From positions 1 through 64,000 of the forward strand of contig NZ_JACIZD010000002.1 of the NCBI RefSeq assembly GCF_014359565.1: 64,000 nt of DNA. The letters are read 5' to 3'. The translations under genes and the position numbers were made by a program. This DNA comes from Immundisolibacter sp. (GTDB taxonomy: Bacteria; Pseudomonadota; Gammaproteobacteria; Immundisolibacterales; Immundisolibacteraceae). Shown piece after piece: positions 39,706-49,699 of the stretch; positions within the stretch are counted from its first letter, which is position 1; every line of letters begins with the position of its first letter. The notes under the pieces are model-generated. The model did not search any database and was not told the origin of the DNA. It saw nothing but the letters and a program-made list of their open reading frames with translations.

Positions 39706-42700
39706 TGCAGCCGGGCCAGCCCGTGTTCGGACAATGAATACAGGGCCGGCACCACCAGCAGCGTGAGCACGGTCGAGCTGAGCATGCCGCCGATGATGGT
39801 CACCGCCAGCGGTCCGTTGGCCTCGAATCCGGTGCCAAAACCCAGCGCCGCCGGCAGCATGGCCAGAATGATGGTCAGCGAGGTCATCAGCACCGGCCGC
39901 AGGCGCACCGGGCAGGCCTCCAGCAGCGCCTGATCGACGTCGCGCCCTTCGTTGCGCAGCTGGTTGGCCAGATCCACCAGCAGGATCGAGTTCTTGGCCA
40001 CCAGCCCGACCAGCAGCACCATGCCGATCATCGAGTAGATGTTCAGGGTCATGTCGAACAGCCACAGGCCAAACAGCCCGCCGACCGCGGCCAGTGGCTG
40101 GGCCACCATGATGATCAGCGGCTGCACCAGCGAATTGAACTGGCTGGCCAGCACCATGTACAGCAACACCAGCGCCAGGCCGAAGGTGCCGCTCAGAATC
40201 CGCACCGTGTCGGCATAGTCCTTGGTCGTTCGCACCAGCTCCAGCGTGTATCCCTCCGGCAGCTGACCGACCGACGCCTGCACCGTGGCGATGGCTACGT
40301 TCAGCGGCACCTTCGGTTCGGCGTAGAAATTGGCCGCGTAGCGCAGGTCATAGCGCGAGATCAGCGCCGGCCCCAGCCGCTCCTCGAAGCGCGCCACGGT
40401 GTCGGCCCGCACCAGTTCGCCGCTGGCGCTGCGCAGATAGATGCGCCGCAGGTGCTCGGGGCGCGTCACCTGTCCGTCGACTGCCTTGACGCGCACGTCG
40501 TAGCGCTCGCCATCGCCCGGCTCGTCATTGAAATAGGCCACGTCCTGGCCGCCCATCAACAGATTCACCGCCTGCGCCACGGTGGCGGCGTTCAGTCCCA
40601 GGCTGGCGGCCCGCACGCGGTCGATTTCGAGCTTGTACTGTGGCAGGTCGAGCTTGAGGTCCAGATCCAGGTAACCGAGCTCGGGGTGCTGGGCCGACAG
40701 CTTGGCATGCAGCTCCTTGGCCAGCTCCGCCACTCGCGTCAGGTCGACGCCGCGCAGCACGAACTGCAATGGCTCGCCGCGGGCGCCCTGCACCGCCGGC
40801 ACGCGCCCGGCGAAGGCCTCGATGCCCGGAATGTCGCCCAGCGCCGCCTGCACGCGCCGAATCACCCCGTACTGACTCACCGAACGCTGCTCGGCCGGCA
40901 CCAGTCGCACGAACACCATGCCCTGGCTGACCTGGCCGATCGGGCCGACGCCTACCGACGACCAGTAGTCGCGCACCTCGGGCTGCTGTTTGAGCAGGGC
41001 CTCGACGTCGTGCATGCGCTGCTCGGAGTACTCCAGACTCGACCCCAGCGGCGTCTTGAAGGTCACCAGAAAGCCGTTCTCGTCGACATCCGGTTCGAAG
41101 GTCTTGCCGATGACGCCAAACAGCAGCCCCGCCGGCAGCACCACCAGCACCGCCAGCAGCAGCGTCACCCAGCGCCAGCGCAGTACCCACCGCAACGCTC
41201 TTCGGTAAGCGGACTCGAGCCGCTCCATGGCGGCGAAGCTGGCCCGCGCCACGCGGCCCTGGTGGACCTCGACCTTCAGCAGGCGCGAACAGAGCATCGG
41301 CGTGAGCGTGACGGCCACGAACAGCGAAGCCAGCACACCGGCCGTGACCACCACGGCAAAGGACTCGAAGAACAGCCCGATGATGCCTTCCATGAAGATC
41401 ACCGGCCCGAAGATGCACACCAGCGCAAAGGTGGCCGCGATGATCGCGAAATACACCTGTTGCGTGCCCTCGGCGGCGGCGCGCAACGGCTCACCCGGCC
41501 GCTCATGCATGTGGCGGTGGATGTTCTCCAGCACCACGATGGCGTCGTCCACCACCACGCCGATCAACAGCAGCAGCGCCAGCATGGTCATGGTGTTGAG
41601 CGTATAGCCCATGAAATACATGATCAGCACCGCCGCCAGCAGCGACACCGGAATCGCCAGCGCAATGATGATGGTGGCGCGCCAGTTGACCAGGAACACG
41701 AACACCACCAGCGCTGCCAGCCCGGCGCCCAGGTAGATGTGCTCGGTCAGGGCGGCAATGGTGCGGTTGATGAAATCACTGTCGTCCCAGGCAATCGACA
41801 GCTTCATGCCCGGCGGCAGCGCCGGACGGAACTCGCCGTCGAGGCGCCTTTTCACCTCGCTGGCAATGGCCACGGTATTGGCGTTGCTGATCTTGACGAT
41901 GCCCAGCCCCATCGACACCTTGCCGGCCTGGTAGGCCGCCTGGCGACGGTCCTTGCCACCGTCCTCCACCTGCGCCACGTCCTTGAGCAGGATAGCCGCG
42001 CCTTCGCGGTGCCCGACCACCAGGCGCTGCATTTCCTCGACCGAGTGGTATTCCTGGTCCAGCTTGATCAGGTGTTCGGTCTGACCGCCGACCAGGAAAC
42101 CACCCGGCAACTGCAGATGCTCGTTGGCCAGTGCGGCGGTGATGTCCTGCGCCGTGACGCCCAGCGCCGCGGCGCGCTGCAGGTCGACATTGACGCGGAT
42201 GGCGCGCTCCTGCACGCCGCCCAGCTGCACCTCGCCCACGCCATCGATGGTTTCCAGGCGCTTCTTGAGCACCGTGCGGGCGTAGGTCGCCAGCTGCGGG
42301 TCGGTCCGGTCGCCCTCCAGCGACAGCCACATGATGGCCTGTGAGCCGGTTTCGAGCTTGGCCACCACCGGCGCGTCGATGTCGTCCGGCAGGCGCTCCA
42401 CGGCCTGGCTGACCTTGGTCTGCACCTCGTTGAAGGCGACATCGACATCCTTGCCAAGCTTGAAGATGACCACGATCAGCGACACGCCCGGCAGCGACTG
42501 AGACTCGATGCGCTCGATGCCGGGCGTGCTGTTGACCGAGCTTTCGATGACGTTGGTGACCGCCGAATCCACCACTTCCGGGTTGGCGCCCTTGAGCGTG
42601 GTGATGACGGAAACGGCCGGAAACTGGATCTGTGGATAGCGGTCGATGCCGATGCGCTGGTAGGCGATCAGTCCAAACAGCACGATCAGCAGGCTCAGCA

Positions 42701-42746
42701 TGAGCGCGAAGATGTGCCGCTTGATGGAAATTTCCGGCAGTGTCAC
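39660..42746 (-). CDS. RND multidrug/aromatic efflux permease
   Basis: This 1028-residue proton-driven exporter of the AcrB/MexF class has a first helix at ~12-30 and two large periplasmic loops. The proton relay is in GVVVDDAIVVLENI (Asp-Asp, ~400) and GLVAKNSILLVD (Lys, ~940). All key residues are present and the length is complete. The GTG start overlaps the adaptor stop by 4 nt. No outer-membrane channel gene follows; the TolC homologue at 52635 could serve. Substrates are unknown. Confidence 0.92.
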   Translation of the reverse strand: MTLPEISIKRHIFALMLSLLIVLFGLIAYQRIGIDRYPQIQFPAVSVITTLKGANPEVVDSAVTNVIESSVNSTPGIERIESQSLPGVSLIVVIFKLGKDVDVAFNEVQTKVSQAVERLPDDIDAPVVAKLETGSQAIMWLSLEGDRTDPQLATYARTVLKKRLETIDGVGEVQLGGVQERAIRVNVDLQRAAALGVTAQDITAALANEHLQLPGGFLVGGQTEHLIKLDQEYHSVEEMQRLVVGHREGAAILLKDVAQVEDGGKDRRQAAYQAGKVSMGLGIVKISNANTVAIASEVKRRLDGEFRPALPPGMKLSIAWDDSDFINRTIAALTEHIYLGAGLAALVVFVFLVNWRATIIIALAIPVSLLAAVLIMYFMGYTLNTMTMLALLLLIGVVVDDAIVVLENIHRHMHERPGEPLRAAAEGTQQVYFAIIAATFALVCIFGPVIFMEGIIGLFFESFAVVVTAGVLASLFVAVTLTPMLCSRLLKVEVHQGRVARASFAAMERLESAYRRALRWVLRWRWVTLLLAVLVVLPAGLLFGVIGKTFEPDVDENGFLVTFKTPLGSSLEYSEQRMHDVEALLKQQPEVRDYWSSVGVGPIGQVSQGMVFVRLVPAEQRSVSQYGVIRRVQAALGDIPGIEAFAGRVPAVQGARGEPLQFVLRGVDLTRVAELAKELHAKLSAQHPELGYLDLDLKLDLPQYKLEIDRVRAASLGLNAATVAQAVNLLMGGQDVAYFNDEPGDGERYDVRVKAVDGQVTRPEHLRRIYLRSASGELVRADTVARFEERLGPALISRYDLRYAANFYAEPKVPLNVAIATVQASVGQLPEGYTLELVRTTKDYADTVRILSGTFGLALVLLYMVLASQFNSLVQPLIIMVAQPLAAVGGLFGLWLFDMTLNIYSMIGMVLLVGLVAKNSILLVDLANQLRNEGRDVDQALLEACPVRLRPVLMTSLTIILAMLPAALGFGTGFEANGPLAVTIIGGMLSSTVLTLLVVPALYSLSEHGLARLHQRGASASPVSAGSA

Positions 42747-43828
42747 GAGCCCTGCTCCCGGACATTCACCGCCGCCCCTTCCGACAGATAGGCGGCGCCA
42801 TCGATGGCGATGCGATCACCCGCCGTCAGGCCGGAGACGATCTCGACCTCGCTGCCCAGTCGCTCGCCAACCTGCACCTTGCGCTGCCGCACCGTGTCAC
42901 CCTCGACCACATAGGCCACCTGTCCGGCCGGGCGCAGCACCACACTGACCGCCGGCACCACCACCGAATCGCGCCGTTCCAGCACCACACGTCCCACCAC
43001 ACTGGCGCCCGGGGACCAGTCGCCTGGGTTTGGCAACTCCACGATCGCCTCGCCAGCCCGGCTGCCGCTGCTGACCATCGGGCGCAGCTCGGTCACGGTA
43101 CCGGTTACTGTCTGTCCGGGGGCAGTCGGGGTCGTCAGATACACGGTCTGACCGGCACGCAGGCGACCGAGCACGGTCTCGGGCAAGGGCAGATGCACCC
43201 GCAGCATGGCCCGCGTGGCAATCTGAAACAGCGCCTCGCCGCTGTTCACATAGGTGCCCTTCGACACCAGCCGCTGCTGGATCACGCCGTCCACCGGCGC
43301 CAGCACGGCGGTTTTGCTCACGCCGCGCGCGGCCATGTCGCGCCGCGCCCGGGCATTGGCCAGCTGTTCGGTGAGCGCCGTCAGCTGGGATTCGGCCTCA
43401 TCGAGCGCCGTTTCGGACACGAAACGGTCCTGGCCCAGGCTGCGGTAGCGCTCCACCACCCGGCGCTGGTTGTCAACCAGCGCAACCAGGCGCGAGGCCT
43501 CGGCGCTGGCCGAGCGCAGCTCGTTCTGATAATCCACCGCCTCGATGCGTGCCAGCACCTGACCGGCCGTGACCGCCTGGCCGACATCGACCGTGACTTC
43601 GACCAGCCGGCCGGCGACCTCGGCCGCCACCCGGGGCGAGGTCCGGGTGTCGATGAAGCCGACCGACTCCTCGATGACCTCCACCGCACGCTGCGCGGCA
43701 ATGCCGGCGGTGATCGATACCCGGCGCGCTTCGGTCGCGTCCGCTGGCTTGTCGCTGCTGCATCCCCACAAGACCGACGCCAGCACGGGCAGCGCGCAGC
43801 CACGCCAGCGAATGAAGGTCGATCGCAT
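42743..43828 (-). CDS. RND pump periplasmic adaptor lipoprotein
   Basis: This 361-residue membrane fusion protein has a signal with lipobox LWGC (Cys ~23) predicting a lipoprotein, then a split lipoyl domain (ASPRVAAEVAGRLVEVTVDVGQAV..., and TAVLAPVDGVIQQRLVSKGTYV), a coiled-coil hairpin between (~105-165) and a beta-barrel part. It bridges the permease and a TolC-type channel. It is translationally coupled to the permease gene (GTGA). Confidence 0.9.
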   Translation of the reverse strand: MRSTFIRWRGCALPVLASVLWGCSSDKPADATEARRVSITAGIAAQRAVEVIEESVGFIDTRTSPRVAAEVAGRLVEVTVDVGQAVTAGQVLARIEAVDYQNELRSASAEASRLVALVDNQRRVVERYRSLGQDRFVSETALDEAESQLTALTEQLANARARRDMAARGVSKTAVLAPVDGVIQQRLVSKGTYVNSGEALFQIATRAMLRVHLPLPETVLGRLRAGQTVYLTTPTAPGQTVTGTVTELRPMVSSGSRAGEAIVELPNPGDWSPGASVVGRVVLERRDSVVVPAVSVVLRPAGQVAYVVEGDTVRQRKVQVGERLGSEVEIVSGLTAGDRIAIDGAAYLSEGAAVNVREQGS

Positions 43829-43938
43829 GAAACCCCGATCCTTGGAATTTGGAATTAATGTTTGCCGGGCGCCACGAGGCCCGACGCCGAAGTGAAAAAC
43901 GCCCCGTCGCGCGACCCGATAACCGCCGGCCTCGCCCG

Positions 43939-44928
43939 CTATCGTCCGTCGCCTGCCGGTCCAGCGGCGGCCGTCGACGATTCGCAGGGACACTGTATCT
44001 TGACCGGCGCCGCCACCGCGCCTGCGCCGGTGGTGACGAAGCGCAGCGGCGGCAAGCTGCCCGGCGCGCCCCACTCGTCGCGGCGCGGGCCATGCCACGA
44101 CACGATCAGGCAGTCGCCCGCCAGACACTGCGCACTGTGCGCCCTGTAGGGCGGCAGAACGACCGCCTGTCCGGCGCCGGCCGTCACCTGCGCGCCACCG
44201 GTCAGCGTGTACCTCATCTGGCCGCGCACCACCCAGGCCAGCTCTTCCCCGTGCACGGCATGGGCGGCGGCCACGTGCCCGGAGCCATCGGCCCGCAGGC
44301 GCGTCACCGCCACACTCACGTCGTCGCCATGCCAGTGACGAAACGCGACGCCGCCGCCCGCGTAGGACAGCAAGGTCGGCTCCACGGTGCCGAGGTTGAA
44401 CAACGTGCGCACGGTCGGACCCGTGTAGTCCGTGCGCGGCGGCGCGGCCTTGGCGGCAGGCTGGCCATGCCCCGGGAAATACGCGGCGCCGTCTTCGGGC
44501 GGGTACTCCGGACGCGCCGGGGTCACCACGCTCAGGATGCGATTCTCGGTGCCGCCAAAGGTGCCGGTGTGGCGCACGTTGGCCTTTACCAGTACCACGT
44601 CCCCTTCCCGCAAGGGATAACGGCGCCCACGCTCGTCGACGATTTCCGAATCACCCGCCACCTGCACCGCCAGTTCGGTGCCGTGACTATGAAAAGCCAA
44701 TGTGGCCGGTGCCGCCGACGCCGCGGCCGGCGGAAACCGAAACAGCGCGGTGCTCTGATCGCTGCCAAACCAGTGCCGCATGTAGACCGCGCCGGGCACG
44801 ATTTCCCGCAACTGTGCCCAATCCAGCTCCAGCAGACGCAACTGCCCGGGGTACAGGCGCGGATCCTCGGCCGCCGCCTGCACACTGCCGGCAAGCAGCA
44901 ACGCTGCCAGTATCTTGCTTCTACGCAT
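43939..44928 (-). CDS. Secreted bicupin protein
   Basis: This 329-residue protein has an N-terminal signal peptide (res 1-20, ending SVQAAA) and two cupin domains. The first has metal-type histidines in LAFHSHGTELAVQVAG (~78-93) and VLVKANVRHTGTF. The second has AFRHWHGDDVSV, HAVHGEELAWVVRG and VVLPPYRAHSAQC. Periplasmic location is expected. Function is unknown; bicupins include dioxygenases, isomerases and sugar-binding proteins. It reads in the same direction as the pump genes, 110 nt upstream of the adaptor, and could share its promoter. Confidence 0.7.
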   Translation of the reverse strand: MRRSKILAALLLAGSVQAAAEDPRLYPGQLRLLELDWAQLREIVPGAVYMRHWFGSDQSTALFRFPPAAASAAPATLAFHSHGTELAVQVAGDSEIVDERGRRYPLREGDVVLVKANVRHTGTFGGTENRILSVVTPARPEYPPEDGAAYFPGHGQPAAKAAPPRTDYTGPTVRTLFNLGTVEPTLLSYAGGGVAFRHWHGDDVSVAVTRLRADGSGHVAAAHAVHGEELAWVVRGQMRYTLTGGAQVTAGAGQAVVLPPYRAHSAQCLAGDCLIVSWHGPRRDEWGAPGSLPPLRFVTTGAGAVAAPVKIQCPCESSTAAAGPAGDGR

Positions 44929-45239
44929 GTTCCATCCTGATGCGCCGAAAAACCGGGGCCACGAGCCGCAGTGCGCAACTTAACCCAGTCACGCACCGTA
45001 CTGGGTCGCCTTGCGCGAGCGGCGCCCCGGGAGCATTGTCAGTCGGCCCCGGCGGCGATCCCGCGCTCAACATTTCGCGCGGCCGACCGATAAATCCTGC
45101 CAGGAGAGTGGTTCGACCATTCGCCGGCGGGGCCATTCGCCGTGACGATGTGCCGGATCGGTAAGTTTGCACCTCTCACATTGTTATAGTAGCCACGCCT
45201 CGGAGGCATGAGGGGATCCATGGCAATCGCACGACACAG
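44929..45239. other. Promoter region between the bicupin and pilus genes
   Basis: No gene longer than a leader peptide is seen. TATAGT at 45185-45190 could be a -10 for pilB but has no good -35. A short open frame with a strong ribosome site (GAGGGG) overlaps the pilB start (45220-45273). Confidence 0.45.
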
Positions 45240-45273
45240 ATGGCACAAATGGCAACTCCCAGCACCCGACTGA
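45220..45273 (+). CDS. Possible 17-codon leader ORF overlapping pilB start
   Basis: The best ribosome site upstream of pilB (GAGGGG at about 45210) serves not pilB but an ATG at 45220 in another frame, encoding 17 residues rich in His, Trp and Arg and stopping 33 nt inside pilB. The pilB ATG itself at 45240 has no site. Translational coupling through this leader is possible; it may also be chance. Confidence 0.25.
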   Translation: MAIARHRWHKWQLPAPD

Positions 45274-46967
45274 GCCTGATCGGGCTCGCCAAGCGTCTTG
45301 CCGGAGATGGACTGCTGAGCGAGGCCGAGGCGGCGCACGCCAGCGATACCGCGGCGGCCCGCGAGACATCGCTCGTAGCCTACCTGGTCGAGACGAAAGG
45401 ACTGGACGCGGCGCAGATCGCGCTGTGCGCCTCCAACGAGTTCGGTCTTCCGGTGTTCGATCTGGACGCCTTCGACGCCGAGCTGCTCAGTCTGCACGGC
45501 GTGAGCGACCAGATTATCCGCAAGTACCGCGCCCTGCCGCTTTTCCGGCGCGGCAACCGGCTGTTTGCGGCAGTGTCCGATCCGACCGACTACCGGGCCC
45601 TGGACGAGATCAAGTTCAGCTCCGGCCTGAGCACCGAAGCGGTGCTGGTGCCGCACGACAAGCTGTCGGCCCTGCTGGCCAGAGTGCTTGCCAGCGCCGA
45701 AAACCAACCGTTGGACGAGATCAACGACGCCGACTTGGATGCCCTGGTCGTGCAGGACGAGGACAGCGACCCGGGCGCCGGCGCCAGCAACATCGACGTC
45801 GACGACGCCCCGGTCGTGCGCTACGTCAACAAACTGCTGCTGGACGCGATCAGCAAGGGCGCTTCCGATCTTCATTTCGAACCGTATGAGAAGCGCTATC
45901 GGGTCCGTTACCGGGTGGACGGCATCCTGCGCGAAATGGCGGCGCCACCGCCGGGCCTGGCCAATCGCCTGGCGGCCCGCATCAAGGTGCTGGCGCGCCT
46001 GGACATTGCCGAGCGACGCGTGCCGCAGGACGGGCGCATCAAGCTGAAGGTGTCGCGCAACCGGGCGGTGGATCTTCGTGTCAGCACCTGCCCGACCCTG
46101 TACGGCGAGAAGATCGTCATGCGCGTCCTGGACGGTGGCAACGGATTGCTGACCATCGACCAGCTGGGATTCAACCCGGCGCAGCGGGAGCTGTTCGAAC
46201 ACAACCTAAAAAAACCGTACGGCATGGTGCTGATTACCGGCCCCACCGGCAGCGGCAAGACGATGACGCTGTATGCCGGGCTGAAGGAACTGAACCAACC
46301 CGGCATCAACATTTCGACCGCTGAAGACCCGGTCGAGATCGTCATGGAAGGGGTCAACCAGGTCAACGTCAACGTCAAGGCCGGTCTTACCTTTGCGGCG
46401 GCCCTGCGATCGTTCCTGCGCCAGGATCCGGACGTGATCCTGATCGGCGAGATTCGTGACCTTGAAACGGCCGAGATTGCGGTCAAGGCAGCCCAGACCG
46501 GGCACCTGGTACTGGCCACGCTGCACACCAACGACGCCCCACAGACCATCACGCGCCTGATCAACATGGGCGTGCCGTCCTACAACGTGGCCGCTGCGCT
46601 GAACCTGATCATGGCGCAACGTCTGGCGCGGCGACTGTGCAAGGTGTGCAAGCGACCGCTGGAGTTGCCACGCCAGACCCTGCTCAAGGAAGGGTTCAGC
46701 GAGGAAGAAATCGACGCCGGCCTGACGATCTATGAAGCGGTCGGCTGTGATCGCTGTACCGGCGGCTACAAGGGGCGTATCGGCATCTATCAGGTCATGA
46801 CGATCTCGGACGAGATGCGCAAGCTCATCACCCGCGAAGCCTCCGACATCGAAATCGCTGCCCAAGCCAAGCGCGAAGGCATCGCCGACTTGATACAGGC
46901 CGGTCTGGACAAGGTCCGCGAGGGCATCACCAGCCTGAGCGAGCTCCACCGCATCACCAAGGAATAA
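45240..46967 (+). CDS. pilB: Type IV pilus extension ATPase PilB
   Basis: This 575-residue GspE/PilB ATPase drives pilin polymerisation from the inner-membrane platform. It has an N-terminal MshEN-like domain (~15-150), DLHFEPYEKRYRVRYRVDG, Walker A GPTGSGKT (~338-345), the Asp box and Walker B LRQDPDVILIGEIRD (~395), the His box TGHLVLATLHTNDAP, and a zinc site C-x2-C...C-x2-C (CKVCKRP, CDRC). Start is ATG 45240 or the in-frame ATG 45249; neither has a strong ribosome site. It is followed 8 nt later by pilC. Confidence 0.93.
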   Translation: MAQMATPSTRLSLIGLAKRLAGDGLLSEAEAAHASDTAAARETSLVAYLVETKGLDAAQIALCASNEFGLPVFDLDAFDAELLSLHGVSDQIIRKYRALPLFRRGNRLFAAVSDPTDYRALDEIKFSSGLSTEAVLVPHDKLSALLARVLASAENQPLDEINDADLDALVVQDEDSDPGAGASNIDVDDAPVVRYVNKLLLDAISKGASDLHFEPYEKRYRVRYRVDGILREMAAPPPGLANRLAARIKVLARLDIAERRVPQDGRIKLKVSRNRAVDLRVSTCPTLYGEKIVMRVLDGGNGLLTIDQLGFNPAQRELFEHNLKKPYGMVLITGPTGSGKTMTLYAGLKELNQPGINISTAEDPVEIVMEGVNQVNVNVKAGLTFAAALRSFLRQDPDVILIGEIRDLETAEIAVKAAQTGHLVLATLHTNDAPQTITRLINMGVPSYNVAAALNLIMAQRLARRLCKVCKRPLELPRQTLLKEGFSEEEIDAGLTIYEAVGCDRCTGGYKGRIGIYQVMTISDEMRKLITREASDIEIAAQAKREGIADLIQAGLDKVREGITSLSELHRITKE

Positions 46968-46975
46968 GCGCCACC

Positions 46976-48211
46976 ATGGCTGCTCGCACCGCCGCTCGCG
47001 CCGCACCCAGCGACCGCATCAGCACCTACACCTGGAACGGCTTCGACCGCACCGGCAAGCGCCTGTCGGGCCAGATCAAGAGCGCCGATGAACTTTACGT
47101 ACGCGAGCAACTGCGCAAGCGCGGCGTGCTACGGGCGCGGGTGCGGCGCAAGTCGGCGCTGTTCGAGACGCGGCATAAAGTCTCCGCCGCAGACGTCGCC
47201 TACTTCACCCGTCAGCTTGCCACCATGCTGGAAGCCGGCGTGCCGATGGTGGCCTCGTTCGACATCATCGGCCGCGGCCACGACAACCCGGCCATGACCG
47301 AACTGCTGATGGCCATCAAGACCCAGGTCGAGGGTGGCCTGAGCCTGCACGAGGCGCTGGCCCAGCACCCACGCCAGTTCAACGAGCTGTACGTCAACCT
47401 GGTGGCGGCCGGCGAGCAGGCCGGCATCCTCGACGGGGTGCTGGCCAAGCTGTCCGTGTACCTCGAAAAATCCGAAGCGCTCAAGCGCAAGATCCGCTCG
47501 GCCATGTTCTACCCGGCGGCCGTGATCGCGGTCGGCTTCATCGTCACCAGTATCCTGCTGGTGTTCGTGATCCCGCAGTTCGAGAGCCTTTTCAAGGGTT
47601 TCGGTGCCGACCTGCCGGCCCTCACCGCGTGGGTGGTCGAGTTGTCACGCGGCTTTCGTCAGTGGTGGTGGATTGCCATCCTGGTGGTCGTCGGCGCCGT
47701 CGTCGGCTCCGTACAGGCACATCGGCGCTCCGAACGGTTTCGTGATTTCCTGGACGCAGCCGTGCTGCGCATCCCCCTGATTGGCGAAATCATCCGCAAG
47801 GGTGCCGTGGCCCGCTATGCACGCACCCTGTCGACCATGTTCGGTGCCGGCGTCCCGCTGGTGGAAGCCATGGATTCGGTGGCCCGCGCCGCCGGCAACG
47901 TGGTCTACGAGAAAGGCATACGCCAAATCCGTGACGAGGTGGCCACCGGCAGCAGCCTGCACGTGTCGATGGAAAACACCAACCTGTTCGCGCACATGGT
48001 CAACCAGATGGTGTCGATCGGGGAGGAATCCGGCTCCGTCGACCACATGCTCGGCAAGGTGGCCGATTTTTACGAAGACGAAGTCGACCAGATGGTCAGC
48101 CGTCTGACCAGCCTGATGGAGCCGCTGATCATGTCGGTGCTTGGCGTGATCGTTGGCGGTCTGGTGATCGCCATGTATCTGCCCATCTTCAAGCTCGCCT
48201 CCGTTTTCTGA
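46976..48211 (+). CDS. pilC: Type IV pilus platform protein PilC
   Basis: This 411-residue inner-membrane protein has two T2SS-F repeats (~70-195 and ~275-400), membrane segments near 172-195, 222-242 and 380-403, and conserved text such as FTRQLATMLEAGVPMVASFDII and YARTLSTMFGAGVPLVEAMDSVA. It anchors the PilB motor and passes force to the pilus base. The gene order pilB-pilC-pilD is canonical for gammaproteobacteria. Confidence 0.93.
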   Translation: MAARTAARAAPSDRISTYTWNGFDRTGKRLSGQIKSADELYVREQLRKRGVLRARVRRKSALFETRHKVSAADVAYFTRQLATMLEAGVPMVASFDIIGRGHDNPAMTELLMAIKTQVEGGLSLHEALAQHPRQFNELYVNLVAAGEQAGILDGVLAKLSVYLEKSEALKRKIRSAMFYPAAVIAVGFIVTSILLVFVIPQFESLFKGFGADLPALTAWVVELSRGFRQWWWIAILVVVGAVVGSVQAHRRSERFRDFLDAAVLRIPLIGEIIRKGAVARYARTLSTMFGAGVPLVEAMDSVARAAGNVVYEKGIRQIRDEVATGSSLHVSMENTNLFAHMVNQMVSIGEESGSVDHMLGKVADFYEDEVDQMVSRLTSLMEPLIMSVLGVIVGGLVIAMYLPIFKLASVF

Positions 48212-48219
48212 GCCGGCCG

Positions 48220-49062
48220 ATGGTCGGTGCGCTGCTGGGGAGTCCGGCACTGTTTGTCGGTGTTTGTCTGCTGCTCGGTTTGCTGCTTGGCAGTTTCCTG
48301 AACGTGGTCGTGCATCGCCTGCCGGTGATGCTGCAGCGACAGTGGCAGGTCGATTGCGGCGGCATGGCCGCAACCGACCGCTATGACCTGCTCGCGCCGG
48401 CGTCGCACTGCCCACACTGCAAGACACCGATTGCCTGGCGCCACAACATCCCCCTGCTGGGCTGGCTGTGGCTGCGCGGCCGCTGCGCCGCCTGCAAGGC
48501 ACCGATATCTGTCCGTTATCCGCTGCTGGAACTGACCGCCGGTGTGCTGTCTGCCGCGGTGGCCGTGCGCTTTGGACCCGGCATCACCGCCGTGGCGGCA
48601 ATCGGCCTGACCCTGACGCTGCTGGCACTCACCCTGATCGATATCGACCACATGCTGCTGCCGGATGCGATCACGCTGCCGGGCATCTGGGCCGGCTTGC
48701 TGGTGAACCTGGACGGCACCTTCACGGACCTGCGCTCGGCGGTCATCGGCGCGGTGGCCGGCTATCTTGTCCTGTGGCTGGTGTATCACCTGTTCAAGTG
48801 GCTGACCGGCAAGGAAGGCATGGGTTACGGCGACTTCAAGCTGCTGGCGCTGCTGGGCGCCTGGCTCGGCTGGCAGGCATTGCCGGCGTGCATCCTGCTC
48901 GCCTCGCTGGTCGGAACCGTCTACGGCCTTGGTGCCATCCTGCGCCACGGTCAGAACCGCCAACAGCCGTTTCCGTTTGGGCCATTTCTGGCCGTCGCCG
49001 GCTGGATCAACCTGATGTGGGGCGAAGCGCTGCGCGCGGCGTACTGGCAGGCGGCGCTGTGA
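48220..49062 (+). CDS. pilD: Prepilin peptidase/methyltransferase PilD
   Basis: This 280-residue integral membrane aspartyl protease cleaves and N-methylates type IV prepilins. The zinc-binding cysteines CPHC and CAAC lie in the cytosolic N-terminal domain (~66-92). Catalytic aspartates are in LIDIDHMLLPD (~146) and MGYGDFKLLALLG (~205). It starts 8 nt after pilC and its stop shares one base with the coaE start. Confidence 0.93.
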   Translation: MVGALLGSPALFVGVCLLLGLLLGSFLNVVVHRLPVMLQRQWQVDCGGMAATDRYDLLAPASHCPHCKTPIAWRHNIPLLGWLWLRGRCAACKAPISVRYPLLELTAGVLSAAVAVRFGPGITAVAAIGLTLTLLALTLIDIDHMLLPDAITLPGIWAGLLVNLDGTFTDLRSAVIGAVAGYLVLWLVYHLFKWLTGKEGMGYGDFKLLALLGAWLGWQALPACILLASLVGTVYGLGAILRHGQNRQQPFPFGPFLAVAGWINLMWGEALRAAYWQAAL

Positions 49063-49664
49063 TGTTGGTGGTTGGTCTGACCGGCGGCATCGCGGCGGGC
49101 AAGTCCACGGCTACGGCGTTTTTCCAGGAACGTGGCGTGCCGGTCATCGACGCCGACGAGGTGGCGCGCGATGTCGTGGCCCCCGGCACGCCCGGACTGG
49201 CCGCCGTGGCCGCCGCCTTCGGTTCGCAGATACTGCAGGCCGACGGCACGCTGGACCGCCGACGACTGCGAGAGGTGGTGTTTGCCGACCCGGCCGAGCG
49301 CCGCCGCCTGGAAGCCATCCTGCATCCGCTGATCCAGGCCGAGATTCGCGCCCGCCTGCAACAGGTCCGCGGCCCTTATTGCATTCTTGCCGTGCCGCTG
49401 CTGATCGAATCGGCCGCCCTGCGCGCACTGGTACACCGCGTCCTGGTGATCGACGTGCCCGAGGAAGTGCAGCTTGCACGCCTGATGCAGCGCGACCGGA
49501 TGAGCGCCGAGCAGTGCCGGGCGATGCTGGCCGCGCAGACATCCCGCGCGCGCAGACTTGAAGCTGCGGATGACGTGGTCGACAATGCCACCGACATCGT
49601 TGCCCTTACGCATCAACTGGAAAGCGTGCATGCGCGCTATCTCGAACTGGCCGGGCAAAGCTAG
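49062..49664 (+). CDS. coaE: Dephospho-CoA kinase CoaE
   Basis: This 200-residue P-loop kinase catalyses the last step of coenzyme A synthesis. It has VGLTGGIAAGKST (Walker A, res 4-16), VIDADEVARDVV, HPLIQAEI and VPLLIES. The ATG overlaps the pilD stop (TGATG). The coaE-zapD-yacG order after pilD is characteristic of gammaproteobacteria. Confidence 0.95.
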   Translation: MLVVGLTGGIAAGKSTATAFFQERGVPVIDADEVARDVVAPGTPGLAAVAAAFGSQILQADGTLDRRRLREVVFADPAERRRLEAILHPLIQAEIRARLQQVRGPYCILAVPLLIESAALRALVHRVLVIDVPEEVQLARLMQRDRMSAEQCRAMLAAQTSRARRLEAADDVVDNATDIVALTHQLESVHARYLELAGQS

Positions 49665-49699
49665 CATCCACGCGCCCCGACGGGCACCCTTGGCGGGTT

